The notes beneath the pieces are model-generated. The model did no database searches. It was given only the letters and a program-made list of their open reading frames with translations, and was not told the DNA's origin. A stretch of DNA of 7,113 bases from Frankiales bacterium (lineage in GTDB: Bacteria > Actinomycetota > Actinomycetes > Mycobacteriales > SCTD01). The DNA is taken from positions 1 through 7,113 of the forward strand of contig JAODNB010000039.1 in the NCBI GenBank assembly GCA_025464795.1, read 5' to 3'. A program made the translations under genes and the position numbers. The first letter of the stretch is position 1; the number at the start of each line of letters is the position of its first letter. Below, piece by piece: positions 1-6,611 of the stretch.

Positions 1-159
1 TGACCTTGGCCACGAGTGCGCCGAAGCCGAAGCCGAAGGCCAGCAGGGACACCACGGGGTCCACGACGCTGATGACCGTGTTGCTCTTCCAGGTCCGCTT
101 GTAGACGACCCAGTCGCGCAGCAGCACGCCCGCGACGGCGCTGCGGTCGACCCTGTTCA

Positions 160-160
<1 letters not shown>
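1..160 (-). CDS. ABC-2 type exporter permease, N-terminal part only
   Basis: This is the start of the membrane subunit of an ABC exporter; the gene runs off the left edge after 53 codons. The visible protein begins MNRVDRSAVAGVLLRDWVVY. It is a short basic cytoplasmic stretch, then a segment containing TWKSNTVISVVDPVVSLLAF and a run of FGFGFG, which looks like the beginning of the first transmembrane helix of the NodJ/DrrB (ABC-2) permease class. The ATG shares its A with the TGA stop of the ATPase gene (TGATG), and a GGGGAGGAGG Shine-Dalgarno tract lies inside the end of that gene, about 7 bases upstream. The start is therefore well supported and the two genes are translationally coupled. 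The family call rests mainly on the ATPase partner and the N-terminal pattern. The transported substrate is unknown. Confidence 0.8.
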
Positions 161-1080
<920 letters not shown>

Positions 1081-1101
1081 GTCAGGAGCCTGTCAGGAGC
1101 C
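1081..1101. repeat. Short tandem direct repeat upstream of the ATPase start
   Basis: GTCAGGAGCC occurs at 1081-1090 and again at 1092-1101, separated by one T, giving an 11-base period. Read on the minus strand it is GGCTCCTGAC repeated directly before the GTG start of the ATPase gene. It occupies the place where a Shine-Dalgarno or operator would be. Function is unknown. Confidence 0.6.
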
Positions 1102-1113
1102 CGGAGGTGCGTC

Positions 1114-1141
1114 CAACGACTAACGAGCAACGACTAGCGGG
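1114..1141. repeat. Two imperfect 14-base tandem repeats at the end of the small membrane-protein gene
   Basis: CAACGACTAACGAG (1114-1127) is followed directly by CAACGACTAGCGGG (1128-1141), matching at 12 of 14 positions. The second copy contains the TAG stop (CTA on the plus strand, 1134-1136) of the minus-strand gene. It may be a simple local duplication near the 3' end of that gene. Confidence 0.55.
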
Positions 1142-1451
1142 CGCCTACGAGGGACCGGGCCCGGTCGAGGTCCTTGCCGAACACGAGCACCTCGTACTCG
1201 CCTGAGATCCCTGCGCGGATCCCCGCGTCGGCCAGCACGCCCTTCAGCATCTCCGCGTCGTCCCGGGTGCGCACGGTCGCGACGGCCACGAGCAGCCCCA
1301 GGTCGCCGACGGCCTTCTGGGTCCTGCGGCCCGTCCGGTCCTCGCGATGGTCGGTGGAGAACACCCACCGGCAGATCAGGATGATCAGGCCCAGGGCGGC
1401 CGCAGCGATCACGGGCCCGAGCAGGAAGTGGAAGCTCGACACGACTGGCAC
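1134..1451 (-). CDS. Small one-helix membrane protein with DUF2007-like C-terminal domain
   Basis: The predicted protein has 105 residues. Residues about 10-30 (FLLGPVIAAAALGLIILICR) form one hydrophobic membrane helix. A short basic linker (HREDRTGRRTQK) follows. Residues about 52-104 resemble the DUF2007 'putative signal-transducing' fold: an LLVAVATVRTRDDAEMLKGV strand-helix, then LADAGIRAGISGEYEVLVFG, then a closing helix with DRARSLV. This is recalled family resemblance and its function is not established. The frame stays open up to an ATG at 1598, but the extra part is Arg/His/Gly-rich, lies opposite the start of the divergent STAS gene and looks non-coding, so I chose the GTG at 1451 (another GTG is at 1442). 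No strong Shine-Dalgarno supports either. The gene precedes the ABC exporter genes on the same strand with a 53-bp gap and may belong to their operon. Confidence 0.7.
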   Translation of the reverse strand: MPVVSSFHFLLGPVIAAAALGLIILICRWVFSTDHREDRTGRRTQKAVGDLGLLVAVATVRTRDDAEMLKGVLADAGIRAGISGEYEVLVFGKDLDRARSLVGAR

Positions 1452-1574
1452 GCCATGAGTATGTGCGCCCGACCTCGACGCCGCCACCGGCGTGGCTCCA
1501 CCACTCGAGACGCGATTGTGATCACCATGTGGCAACCGCACGGTGCTCTCCTGCGTCTTCCCTCGTAGGAGCAC
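1452..1574. promoter_or_regulatory. Divergent intergenic region between the exporter group and the STAS gene
   Basis: These 123 bases separate two divergent genes and should hold promoters for both directions, but I see no convincing -35/-10 pair. Visible structures are an inverted repeat GCCAC-CGGC-GTGGC (1483-1496), an 8-base palindrome GTGATCAC (1518-1525) that could be an operator half-site core, and an imperfect hairpin GTGCTC(TC)CT with AGGAGCAC (1543-1552 with 1567-1574) that includes the AGGAG just before the STAS ATG. Confidence 0.4.
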
Positions 1575-1910
1575 ATGCACCGGTTGGGGAGGTCGCACGT
1601 GGAGGACGGCTCGCTCGTCGCCCTGTCAGGACGCCTCGACGTCACCGCCGCCGCCGATGTGCGCAACGCCTTGGCGCGGGCTGTCGACGTCGGCGAGGGT
1701 GAGCTCGTGCTCGACCTGACCGCGCTGGAGGCGATCGACGCCACCGGCCTCGGTGTCCTCGTCGGGGCGCACCGCCGAGCCCAGCGTGCTGGCCGGACGC
1801 TGGTGCTGTCGGACGTGCCCGTCGGGGTGGGTCGGCTGCTGCTGCTCACCCGCCTGGACAAGGTCCTCGCCACGCGCCGGACGGCACAGGCGCCTGATCT
1901 GTGCGCGTAG
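1575..1910 (+). CDS. Single-domain STAS protein, anti-sigma-factor-antagonist like
   Basis: This is a 111-residue, one-domain STAS protein of the SpoIIAA/RsbV type. In the usual system such a protein binds an anti-sigma kinase in the cytoplasm and is switched off by phosphorylation. Visible landmarks are the first strand GSLVALSGRLDV (12-23), ELVLDLTALEAID (43-55), the loop and helix start ATGLGVLVGAHRRA (56-69), and a late strand RTLVLSDVP (74-82). The loop that carries the phosphorylatable Ser as DS[ST]G in RsbV reads D55-A56-T57-G58 here, so Ser is replaced by Ala. Two starts are possible. ATG 1575 has AGGAG only 3 bases away. GTG 1599 (codon 9) has GGGGAGG (1586-1592) at an ideal 6-base spacing and would give 103 residues. 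Family proteins often have about 10 residues before the first strand, so I kept the longer form. No kinase or sigma partner gene is adjacent; the nearest sigma gene lies 4.7 kb downstream. Confidence 0.87.
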   Translation: MHRLGRSHVEDGSLVALSGRLDVTAAADVRNALARAVDVGEGELVLDLTALEAIDATGLGVLVGAHRRAQRAGRTLVLSDVPVGVGRLLLLTRLDKVLATRRTAQAPDLCA

Positions 1911-1952
1911 CGGCGTAGGCAGGTCCACCACTACCCGGGCCGAAGTGTGTGA

Positions 1953-1968
1953 CGGGTTGCTCTACCCG
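1953..1968. promoter_or_regulatory. Perfect inverted repeat upstream of the binding-protein gene
   Basis: CGGGT (1953-1957) and ACCCG (1964-1968) can form a 5-bp stem with a 6-base loop. CTACCCG also occurs as a direct repeat at 1931-1937 and 1962-1968, so either copy could pair with the same CGGGT. The element sits between the STAS stop and the ATG at 1998. No T-tract follows, so an intrinsic terminator is unlikely; an operator or leader structure is possible. I see no clear promoter boxes in this 87-base gap. Confidence 0.3.
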
Positions 1969-1997
1969 CTCGTGGGCGTTTCGGGAACCTTGTCGGT

Positions 1998-3566
1998 ATG
2001 ACCCGGCTTCCGTCCCTTGCCCTGGTGGGGGCGCTCCTCGCGTCCTCCGCCTGTGCGTCGACCGTCCAGCTCCGCTCCCAGCAGCAGCTCGGCGGTTCAG
2101 GCGTCGACCAGGGGCAGGTGGGTGGTCAGACCGACGGCAGTGGGGCGACCGCGGACTCCTCCGGCGGGGCGCCCGGTGGGACGTCAGGGGCACTCGCGCC
2201 CGGGTCCACCGGCAGCACCGCCGCGGGCGGGTCCGCGACGAGCGGTGGCAGCCTTGGTCCGGCGAGCGCAGCCGGCTCCTCGGGAAGCGCGGCAGCGGGT
2301 GCTGGGCCGTCGGCCGGGGGCATCCCGGTCAAGGGCCCGGGCTGGGACGCGAAGTACGTCTACGTCGGCGCTCTCACCGTCAACGACCTCCACACCGTCG
2401 CGGGCGGCCTGGGGATCAACCTCGATCCCGGCGACCTCGAGGCGGACGCGAACGCGGTGGCGAAGTACGTCAACGACCACGGCGGGCTGCTGGGCCGTCA
2501 GGTCAAGATGCTCTTCCGCGACACCAAGACCGCCGACGTCGCCGCTGATCCGGTGCGGGTGGGCCAGGCGGTCTGCGCGGACTTCACGCAGGACCGCCGG
2601 ATCATCGCGCTGTACAACCCGGTGACGACGTTGGACACCGACAACCTGCGCAGGTGCTTCGCCAAGGCCGGAACCCCGATCTTCTCGCCCAGCTCGGCGA
2701 TCACCGACTCCACCGCGACCAAGGGCCTCGAGGGCTTCTTCTACCAGACCGCGATGGTCGCTTGGGACAAGCTCGCACCCGTCTTCGTGAACCGCTTGAA
2801 GGCCCAGGGCTACATGAGCGGCTGGGACGCCAGGCTCGGTCAGCCGAGCAGCAAGAAGCCCGTCTTCGGCATCGTCACGAGCACGACCCCGGCCGGCACC
2901 CGGGTCGCCGCCCAGATCAAGGGAGCGCTGGCGAGCGCCGGTTACCCGGGGGCACTGGTCTACCAGTGGAGCGATGCCTCTCAGGGGCAGAACAACTCGG
3001 TGACCTACATGAACGGCAACAACGTCGACCACGTGATCGTCGCCGACCTCGAGCTGACGGCGTTCCAGAACTCCGCGCAGAACCAGCAGTACAAGCCGCG
3101 GTACGGCATCACGTCCTACAACGACCCGTACACGAACCTCGAGACGCTGTCGCCCAAGGGCGCCAACAACGGGGCGGTCGGGATCGGCTGGGCGCCGGCC
3201 TACGACGTGAGCGACCAGAACGACCCCGGTTCGACGGGGAAGGGTGAGGACACCTGCCTCAAGCTCATGGCAGCCGGCGGTCAGACCTTCTCCGGGAAGC
3301 GGACTGCGAAGCTCTTCGCGCTCGCCGCGTGCGACAGCATCCTGCTGGCGGTCGAAGGGGCTCGCTCGCAGAAGGGCCTTGACGCGAGGTCGATCTACGC
3401 CGGTGCCCTGCGCATCTCACCGACCTTCAGCACGGCGGTCAGCTTCGGGACCAGCGCGCTGACCCCCACGCACCTTTTCACGCCGTCGAGCGCGCGTGAC
3501 CTCGCCTGGGTCTCGGCCTGCTCCTGCTTCAAGTACCAGTCCTCGCGGGCGACTGCACGCTTCTGA
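1998..3566 (+). CDS. Orphan LivK-type substrate-binding lipoprotein
   Basis: The protein has 522 residues. It starts with a signal peptide (MTRLPSLALVGALLASSAC) whose Cys19 fits a relaxed lipobox (A-S-S-A-C; position -3 is Ser rather than the preferred Leu), so membrane anchoring is likely but not certain. Residues about 31-108 are a low-complexity linker rich in Gly, Ser, Ala and Thr. From about 110 to the end it looks like a type I periplasmic-binding protein of the branched-chain amino acid/amide class (Peripla_BP_6). Cues are YVYVGALTVND (120-130), EADANAVAKYVNDHGGLLGR (148-167, the classical helix and 'GGLxGR' turn), the strand VKMLFRDT, ALYNPVTTL, FGIVTSTTPAGTRVAAQIKG and VDHVIVADLELTAF. 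Six cysteines (193, 220, 420, 445, 508, 510) may form disulfides. No permease or ATPase for uptake is near, so it may be a sensor or share a distant transporter. The ATG has only a weak GGGA 11 bases away; the signal peptide supports this start. The ligand is unknown. Confidence 0.85.
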   Translation: MTRLPSLALVGALLASSACASTVQLRSQQQLGGSGVDQGQVGGQTDGSGATADSSGGAPGGTSGALAPGSTGSTAAGGSATSGGSLGPASAAGSSGSAAAGAGPSAGGIPVKGPGWDAKYVYVGALTVNDLHTVAGGLGINLDPGDLEADANAVAKYVNDHGGLLGRQVKMLFRDTKTADVAADPVRVGQAVCADFTQDRRIIALYNPVTTLDTDNLRRCFAKAGTPIFSPSSAITDSTATKGLEGFFYQTAMVAWDKLAPVFVNRLKAQGYMSGWDARLGQPSSKKPVFGIVTSTTPAGTRVAAQIKGALASAGYPGALVYQWSDASQGQNNSVTYMNGNNVDHVIVADLELTAFQNSAQNQQYKPRYGITSYNDPYTNLETLSPKGANNGAVGIGWAPAYDVSDQNDPGSTGKGEDTCLKLMAAGGQTFSGKRTAKLFALAACDSILLAVEGARSQKGLDARSIYAGALRISPTFSTAVSFGTSALTPTHLFTPSSARDLAWVSACSCFKYQSSRATARF

Positions 3567-3661
3567 TCCACAGGCCGGGCGGCCGTCCACAACCTCCTGC
3601 CGGAACTGCTCAGGGCACGCGCTGAGCGCCACGCTGGTTCCTCCCGTCCTTGGAGGTTCCC
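3567..3661 (+). promoter_or_regulatory. Intergenic stretch with hairpins and a base-paired ribosome-binding site
   Basis: Three small inverted repeats are visible: GGCC-GGGC-GGCC (3573-3584), GCGC-TGA-GCGC (3619-3629), and CCTCC (3640-3644) with GGAGG (3652-3656) across a 7-base loop. The last GGAGG is the Shine-Dalgarno of the subtilisin gene, 5 bases before its GTG, so this stem would hide it. None has a T-tract, so I do not call an intrinsic terminator. Confidence 0.4.
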
Positions 3662-4549
3662 GTGCGTCGTCTCGTCCTGCTCCTGCTGCTCCTGCTCGCT
3701 GTTCCGGCCCACGCAACGGTGCAGAGCGCACCTCCGTGGGGCCTCGACCGGATCGACCAGCGGGCCCTGCCCCTGGACCACTCCTTCCGCTGGGGCTCGG
3801 GGGGTGAGGGCGTCACCGTCTTCGTGGTCGACACCGGCATCCGGCTCTCGTCACACGACTTCGCTGGTCGTGCGGTCACGGGCGTCGACGAGGTGGACGG
3901 CGGCGAGGCCACCGACTGCAACGGCCACGGCACCCACGTCGCGGGGCTCGTGGGCGGCTCGCGGTTCGGTGTGGCCAAGAAGGCGCACCTGGTAGCTGTC
4001 CGGGTGCTCGACTGCAACGGACGCGGGACGTCCGCGACGGTGCAGCGGGGTCTGGACTGGGTCCTGGCTCACCACTCCGGTCCGTCCGTGCTCAACCTCA
4101 GCCTCGGAGGAGCACCGTCGGCCGCTCTCGACAAGCAGGTCCGGGCCCTCGTCAGGGCCGGCATCACAGTCGTGGTCGCCGCGGGCAACGATGGTGCGGA
4201 CGCCTGCCAGACCTCGCCTGCCCGCACCCACGTCGCCATCACCGTCAGTGCGACCGACATCCACGACGGCAAGCCCGCGTGGGCGAACACCGGCACCTGC
4301 GTGGACCTGTTCGCCCCGGGCCTGAACATCTCGTCCGACTGGGACACCAGCGACTCCGCCTCCAAGACCATCTCCGGGACGTCCATGGCTGCCCCGCTGG
4401 TGGCCGGCGCGGCGGCGGTCTGGCTGGGCTTGCACCCCTCGGCCACGCCGGCGCAGGTGAGGGCAGCGCTGGTCCGCGGAGCCACGACCGGGGTCGTCGC
4501 CGGGCATGGCACCGCCCCGGACCGGCTCCTGCACGTGACCGGCCAGTAA
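3662..4549 (+). CDS. Secreted aqualysin-like S8 serine protease without visible propeptide
   Basis: This is a subtilisin-family (S8, proteinase K/aqualysin branch) endopeptidase, exported by a Sec-type signal peptide: two Arg, a run of seven Leu, then an AHA cleavage motif at 16-18. The triad is Asp57 (VFVVDTGI), His89 (DCNGHGTHVAG) and Ser241 (SGTSMAAP), with oxyanion Asn176 (VVAAGNDGADAC). Cysteines 86, 118, 182 and 213 have spacings of 32 and 31, the same as the two disulfides of aqualysin I (67-99, 163-194). Right after the signal peptide comes QSAPPWGLDRIDQR, which matches the mature N-terminus of aqualysin I (from memory). The I9 inhibitor/chaperone propeptide of about 80-110 residues is therefore missing, and there is no C-terminal extension. 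The start is GTG 3662, preceded by GGAGG at 5 bases; an upstream in-frame TTG at 3650 overlaps that site and is unlikely. The 295-residue length is short for the family. Confidence 0.93.
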   Translation: MRRLVLLLLLLLAVPAHATVQSAPPWGLDRIDQRALPLDHSFRWGSGGEGVTVFVVDTGIRLSSHDFAGRAVTGVDEVDGGEATDCNGHGTHVAGLVGGSRFGVAKKAHLVAVRVLDCNGRGTSATVQRGLDWVLAHHSGPSVLNLSLGGAPSAALDKQVRALVRAGITVVVAAGNDGADACQTSPARTHVAITVSATDIHDGKPAWANTGTCVDLFAPGLNISSDWDTSDSASKTISGTSMAAPLVAGAAAVWLGLHPSATPAQVRAALVRGATTGVVAGHGTAPDRLLHVTGQ

Positions 4550-4606
4550 CACACATCACGCGGTGCAGGTCTAGCCGCTTGCAACGGTCTCGTTACGCTG
4601 CGAGTT

Positions 4607-6580
4607 ATGACGGAGCGCGACAAGCCCTGGGTGATGCGGACCTACGCCGGTCACAGCACGCCGGCGAAGAGCAACGAGCTGTACCGGAACAACCTGTCCA
4701 AGGGGCAGACCGGGCTGAGCGTGGCCTTCGACCTGCCGACGCAGACGGGCTACGACCCGGACAGCCCGTTCGCGCGCGGTGAGGTGGGCAAGGTCGGTGT
4801 GCCGGTCAGCCACCTCGGTGACATGCGGGCCCTGTTCGACGGCATCCCGCTCGCGGAGATGAACACGTCGATGACCATCAACGCGGTCGCGATGTGGATG
4901 CTGGCTCTCTACGAGGTGGCTGCGGAGGAGCAAGGAGCCGTCCCGGCGCAGCTCGCCGGCACGACGCAGAACGACATCATCAAGGAGTACCTGTCCCGCG
5001 GGACCTACGTCTTCCCGCCCGGGCCGTCGCTGCGCCTGATCACCGACATGGTGGCGTACACCGTCACGTCGATCCCCAAGTGGAACCCGATCAACATCTG
5101 CAGCTACCACCTGCAGGAGGCCGGGGCGACGCCGGTCCAGGAGATCTCGTTCGCCCTGTGCACCGCGATCGCCGTCCTCGACTCGGTGAAGGCCAGCGGC
5201 CAGGTGCCCGACGAGGACTTCGGCGAGGTCTGCGCGCGCATCTCCTTCTTCGTCAACGCGGGCGTCCGGTTCGTGGAGGAGATGTGCAAGATGCGCGCCT
5301 TCACGCGGCTGTGGGACCAGCTGCTGACCGACCGCTACGGCGTGACGAACCCCAAGCACCGGCGCTTTCGCTACGGCGTGCAGGTCAACTCGCTCGGTCT
5401 CACCGAGGCGCAGCCCGAGAACAACGTGCAGCGCATCGTGCTGGAGATGCTCGGCGTCACCCTGTCCAAGGACGCGCGGGCCCGCGCCGTGCAGCTGCCT
5501 GCCTGGAACGAGGCCCTCGGCCTCCCGCGTCCGTGGGACCAGCAGTGGTCGCTGCGGCTGCAGCAGGTGCTCGCGTACGAGACCGACCTGCTCGAGTACG
5601 ACGACATCTTCGAGGGCTCCGTCGTCATCGAGGCCAAGGTCGCCGCGCTCTGCGAGGGCGTCCAGGCCGAGATCGACAAGGTGCAGGCCATGGGCGGTGC
5701 GGTGGAGGCCGTGGAGTACATGAAGACCGCGCTGGTCGCGTCCCACGCCGAGCGGCGTCGTCGCATCGAGGAGGGGCTCGACGTCGTCGTCGGCGTCAAC
5801 AAGTTCACGACCACCGAGGAGAACCCGCTGCTCGCCGACATCGACGGCGCGATCATGACCGTGGACCACGCGGTCGAGGGACACGCCATCGAGGCGATCC
5901 AGCAGTGGCGCGCCGCTCGGGACAATGGAGCTGTCGAGGAGTCGCTGCTCGCACTGCGGGACGCCGCCAAGACCGACGGCAACCTCATGCAGGCGACGCT
6001 GACGTGCGCCCGCGCCGGCGTCACGACCGGGGAGTGGGCCGGCGCGCTGCGCGAGGTCTTCGGCGAGTACCGCGCACCCACGGGAGTTTCCGGCACCGCG
6101 GTCGTGGGCGAGGCAGGCGAAGCCATCGCTGCCGTTCGCACCCGCGTCAAGGAGACGGGCGAGGAGCTCGGCGCCCGGATCCGGTTCCTCGTCGGCAAGC
6201 CGGGACTGGACGGCCACTCCAACGGTGCCGAGCAGATCGCGGTCCGAGGCCGTGACGTCGGCTTCGAGGTCGTCTACCAGGGGATCCGCCTGACCCCGGC
6301 GCAGATCGTCGCCGCGGCAGTCGAGGAGGACGTCCACGTCATCGGCCTGTCGATCCTGTCGGGGTCGCACATGGAGGCGGTGCCGGCGGTCCTCGACGGA
6401 CTTCGCGAGGCCGGTGCCGGCGAAATCCCCGTGATCGTCGGCGGGATCATCCCGGACTCCGACGCGGCCAAGCTCCGCGAGCTGGGGGTCGCGGCTGTCT
6501 TCACGCCCAAGGACTTCGACATGACGACCGTGATGGGTCGCATCGTCGACGTCGTACGCGAGGCCAACGCGCTGGCGTGA
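4607..6580 (+). CDS. meaA: Coenzyme B12-dependent ethylmalonyl-CoA mutase type enzyme (MeaA)
   Basis: This enzyme would interconvert ethylmalonyl-CoA and methylsuccinyl-CoA by a radical carbon-skeleton rearrangement in the ethylmalonyl-CoA pathway for acetyl-CoA assimilation. The 657-residue protein is one chain: a mutase barrel (about 1-510) and a C-terminal B12-binding domain. Barrel landmarks are MRTYAGHST (10-18), GQTGLSVAFDLPTQTGYD (33-50), TTQNDIIKEYLSRGTY (119-134) and CSYHLQEAGATP (165-176). B12 landmarks are D535-x-H537-x-x-G540, S582-x-L584 and G612-G613. Tyr13, Arg131 and His168 keep the spacing of Tyr89, Arg207 and His244 in methylmalonyl-CoA mutase; isobutyryl-CoA mutase has Phe and Gln at the first two, so a carboxylated acyl-CoA substrate is favoured. 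The short N-terminus and length near 660 fit MeaA/Ecm rather than methylmalonyl-CoA mutase (about 720 residues). ATG 4607 has a weak ribosome site; the 57-bp gap before it shows no clear promoter. The partner gene ccr is not in view. Confidence 0.93.
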   Translation: MTERDKPWVMRTYAGHSTPAKSNELYRNNLSKGQTGLSVAFDLPTQTGYDPDSPFARGEVGKVGVPVSHLGDMRALFDGIPLAEMNTSMTINAVAMWMLALYEVAAEEQGAVPAQLAGTTQNDIIKEYLSRGTYVFPPGPSLRLITDMVAYTVTSIPKWNPINICSYHLQEAGATPVQEISFALCTAIAVLDSVKASGQVPDEDFGEVCARISFFVNAGVRFVEEMCKMRAFTRLWDQLLTDRYGVTNPKHRRFRYGVQVNSLGLTEAQPENNVQRIVLEMLGVTLSKDARARAVQLPAWNEALGLPRPWDQQWSLRLQQVLAYETDLLEYDDIFEGSVVIEAKVAALCEGVQAEIDKVQAMGGAVEAVEYMKTALVASHAERRRRIEEGLDVVVGVNKFTTTEENPLLADIDGAIMTVDHAVEGHAIEAIQQWRAARDNGAVEESLLALRDAAKTDGNLMQATLTCARAGVTTGEWAGALREVFGEYRAPTGVSGTAVVGEAGEAIAAVRTRVKETGEELGARIRFLVGKPGLDGHSNGAEQIAVRGRDVGFEVVYQGIRLTPAQIVAAAVEEDVHVIGLSILSGSHMEAVPAVLDGLREAGAGEIPVIVGGIIPDSDAAKLRELGVAAVFTPKDFDMTTVMGRIVDVVREANALA

Positions 6581-6611
6581 ACCAAATGCCTCCCTCGGGG
6601 GTGTTGAGTGT

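Noticed and set aside
1452..1598. N-terminal extension of the small membrane protein up to an ATG at 1598
   Set aside because: The added 49 residues look non-coding and overlap the start of the divergent STAS gene; the GTG at 1451 places the membrane helix near the N-terminus.
2184..3032. 282-codon minus-strand frame opposite the binding-protein gene
   Set aside because: Composition is typical of an antisense shadow and no motif is visible; the plus-strand gene has a signal peptide and a recognised fold.
3573..3629. Intrinsic terminator after the binding-protein gene
   Set aside because: The inverted repeats are only 4 bp long and lack a following T-tract.
3650..3661. TTG start for the subtilisin at 3650
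   Set aside because: The TTG overlaps the GGAGG that serves GTG 3662 at good spacing, and it would put four extra residues before the RR of the signal peptide.
4571..6370. 599-codon open frame on the minus strand opposite meaA
   Set aside because: It is a mirror of a well-identified gene in high-GC DNA. Its translation is Arg/Gly/Leu/Asp-rich with no recognisable domain, and meaA explains the region fully.
4607..6580. Isobutyryl-CoA mutase or methylmalonyl-CoA mutase identity
   Set aside because: Tyr13 and Arg131 disagree with isobutyryl-CoA mutase. The short N-terminus and fused single chain of about 660 residues fit MeaA/Ecm better than the longer methylmalonyl-CoA mutase subunit.
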